Source: Acidocella aminolytica 101 = DSM 11237 (GTDB lineage: Bacteria; Pseudomonadota; Alphaproteobacteria; Acetobacterales; Acetobacteraceae). From it: 64,000 nt of DNA. Both the position numbers and the translations under genes were made by a program. Below, one piece after another: positions 63,736 to 64,000 of the stretch; the stretch's first letter is position 1, and the number at the start of each line of letters is the position of its first letter. The notes under the pieces were generated by a model, which was given only the letters and a program-made list of their open reading frames with translations, ran no database searches and had not been told where the DNA came from. The stretch is from contig NZ_FQVJ01000005.1 in NCBI RefSeq assembly GCF_900129125.1, positions 88,048 through 152,047 on the forward strand, read 5' to 3'.

Positions 63736-64000
63736 TCTGATTTTAAGGGATAAGATCTGGAATTTTCTTTGTTTTTTGTAGAAGAGCGTGAGGCTACCCT
63801 CGATGGGTATCAGGCCGGTTGAGTGAAGAGGTTCAGTGTTCGTTTGAGGTTATAAGCGATGGCGGTGAGACGGACCTGAACAGCGGCTTTAGCAAGACCA
63901 CACCATCGCATTCGTCGTAATCCGTAGCTTCGTTTCCAAGTGCCGAAGATTTTTTCGATTCTGCCACGTACGTGATGTATGGCGCGGTTGTGAGTATTCA
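63709..64000. mobile_element. Right part of an IS5-type insertion sequence
   Basis: The segment from about 63709 (GAGACCTGTGCGCGGG, like IS5-family terminal repeats) to the window end carries the transposase 3' end. The other terminus and target duplication are outside, so the boundary is a guess. Confidence 0.55.
63810..64000 (-). CDS. IS5-type transposase, C-terminal part
   Basis: The last 63 codons of a DDE transposase, entering from the right edge: IHHVRGRIEKIFGTWKRSYG, LRRMRWCGLAKAAVQVRLTA, AYNLKRTLNLFTQPA then TGA at 63812-63810. The arrangement of RIEKIFG and the Y-N-L-KR block is typical of the C-terminus in IS5-like elements. The frame is intact as far as seen. Confidence 0.85.
   Translation of the reverse strand, partial: NTHNRAIHHVRGRIEKIFGTWKRSYGLRRMRWCGLAKAAVQVRLTAIAYNLKRTLNLFTQPA

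Noticed and set aside
1..64000. CRISPR array or phage defence system
   Set aside because: No regularly spaced direct repeats and no cas, toxin-antitoxin or restriction genes were recognised; the SNF2 protein stands without defence partners.

Overview
The window is a chromosomal segment of a GC-rich alphaproteobacterium. Gene families and order point to Acetobacteraceae: periplasmic PQQ dehydrogenases, a class II DAHP synthase, an RNase E ending in GWWRR, TrcR/DUF1013, and a miaB-phoH-ybeY-corC cluster. An Acidocella-like organism that uses amines and aromatics would fit, but that is inference. The left half is mostly housekeeping; the right half (about 26.6 kb onward) is catabolic.

Left half. 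A partial malate synthase G and a family 2 glycosyltransferase come first on the minus strand. Then come RNase E with a long leader, a BI-1 membrane protein, a double-ACT protein, and miaB-phoH-ybeY-corC. A large TPR glycosyltransferase, glutathione reductase, class II DAHP synthase coupled to nicotinate phosphoribosyltransferase and NAD synthase, a SWIM/SNF2 helicase and a sulfotransferase follow. A run of small conserved genes (DUF465, TrcR, DUF1192, Smr, XRE, Maf) closes this part.

Amine region (26.6-36.2 kb). An AraC regulator lies divergent from a copper amine oxidase with intact TPQ, base and copper-ligand motifs. The oxidase is followed by an APC permease, an elongator tRNA-Met, a glutamate-type dehydrogenase, a decayed DUF1348 gene, a second paralogous permease and an outer-membrane channel. 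This suggests amine import, oxidative deamination and ammonium handling.

Alcohol region (36.4-47.4 kb, all minus strand). A PQQ alcohol dehydrogenase carries the Asp-Tyr-Asp signature of lanthanide-dependent enzymes. It is followed by an MxaJ-like binding protein, a cytochrome c, pqqA-B-C-D-E, and a TonB-dependent receptor whose GTG start overlaps the pqqE stop. Upstream, an aldehyde dehydrogenase-DUF779 pair has a near-perfect sigma-54 promoter and an upstream inverted repeat. Together these oxidise an alcohol to the acid, make the cofactor, and probably import something the enzyme needs.

Aromatic region (48.7-63.5 kb). After an Mla-type lipid transport operon, whose STAS-permease gene has a frameshift, comes one catBCA-benABCD transcript. 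A divergent LysR gene sits beside an ATAC-N7-GTAT operator. The same motif recurs upstream of an outer-membrane channel gene, suggesting a small regulon for benzoate uptake and degradation to the 3-oxoadipate enol-lactone. A flavin monooxygenase, an M20 amidohydrolase and the end of an insertion sequence finish the window.
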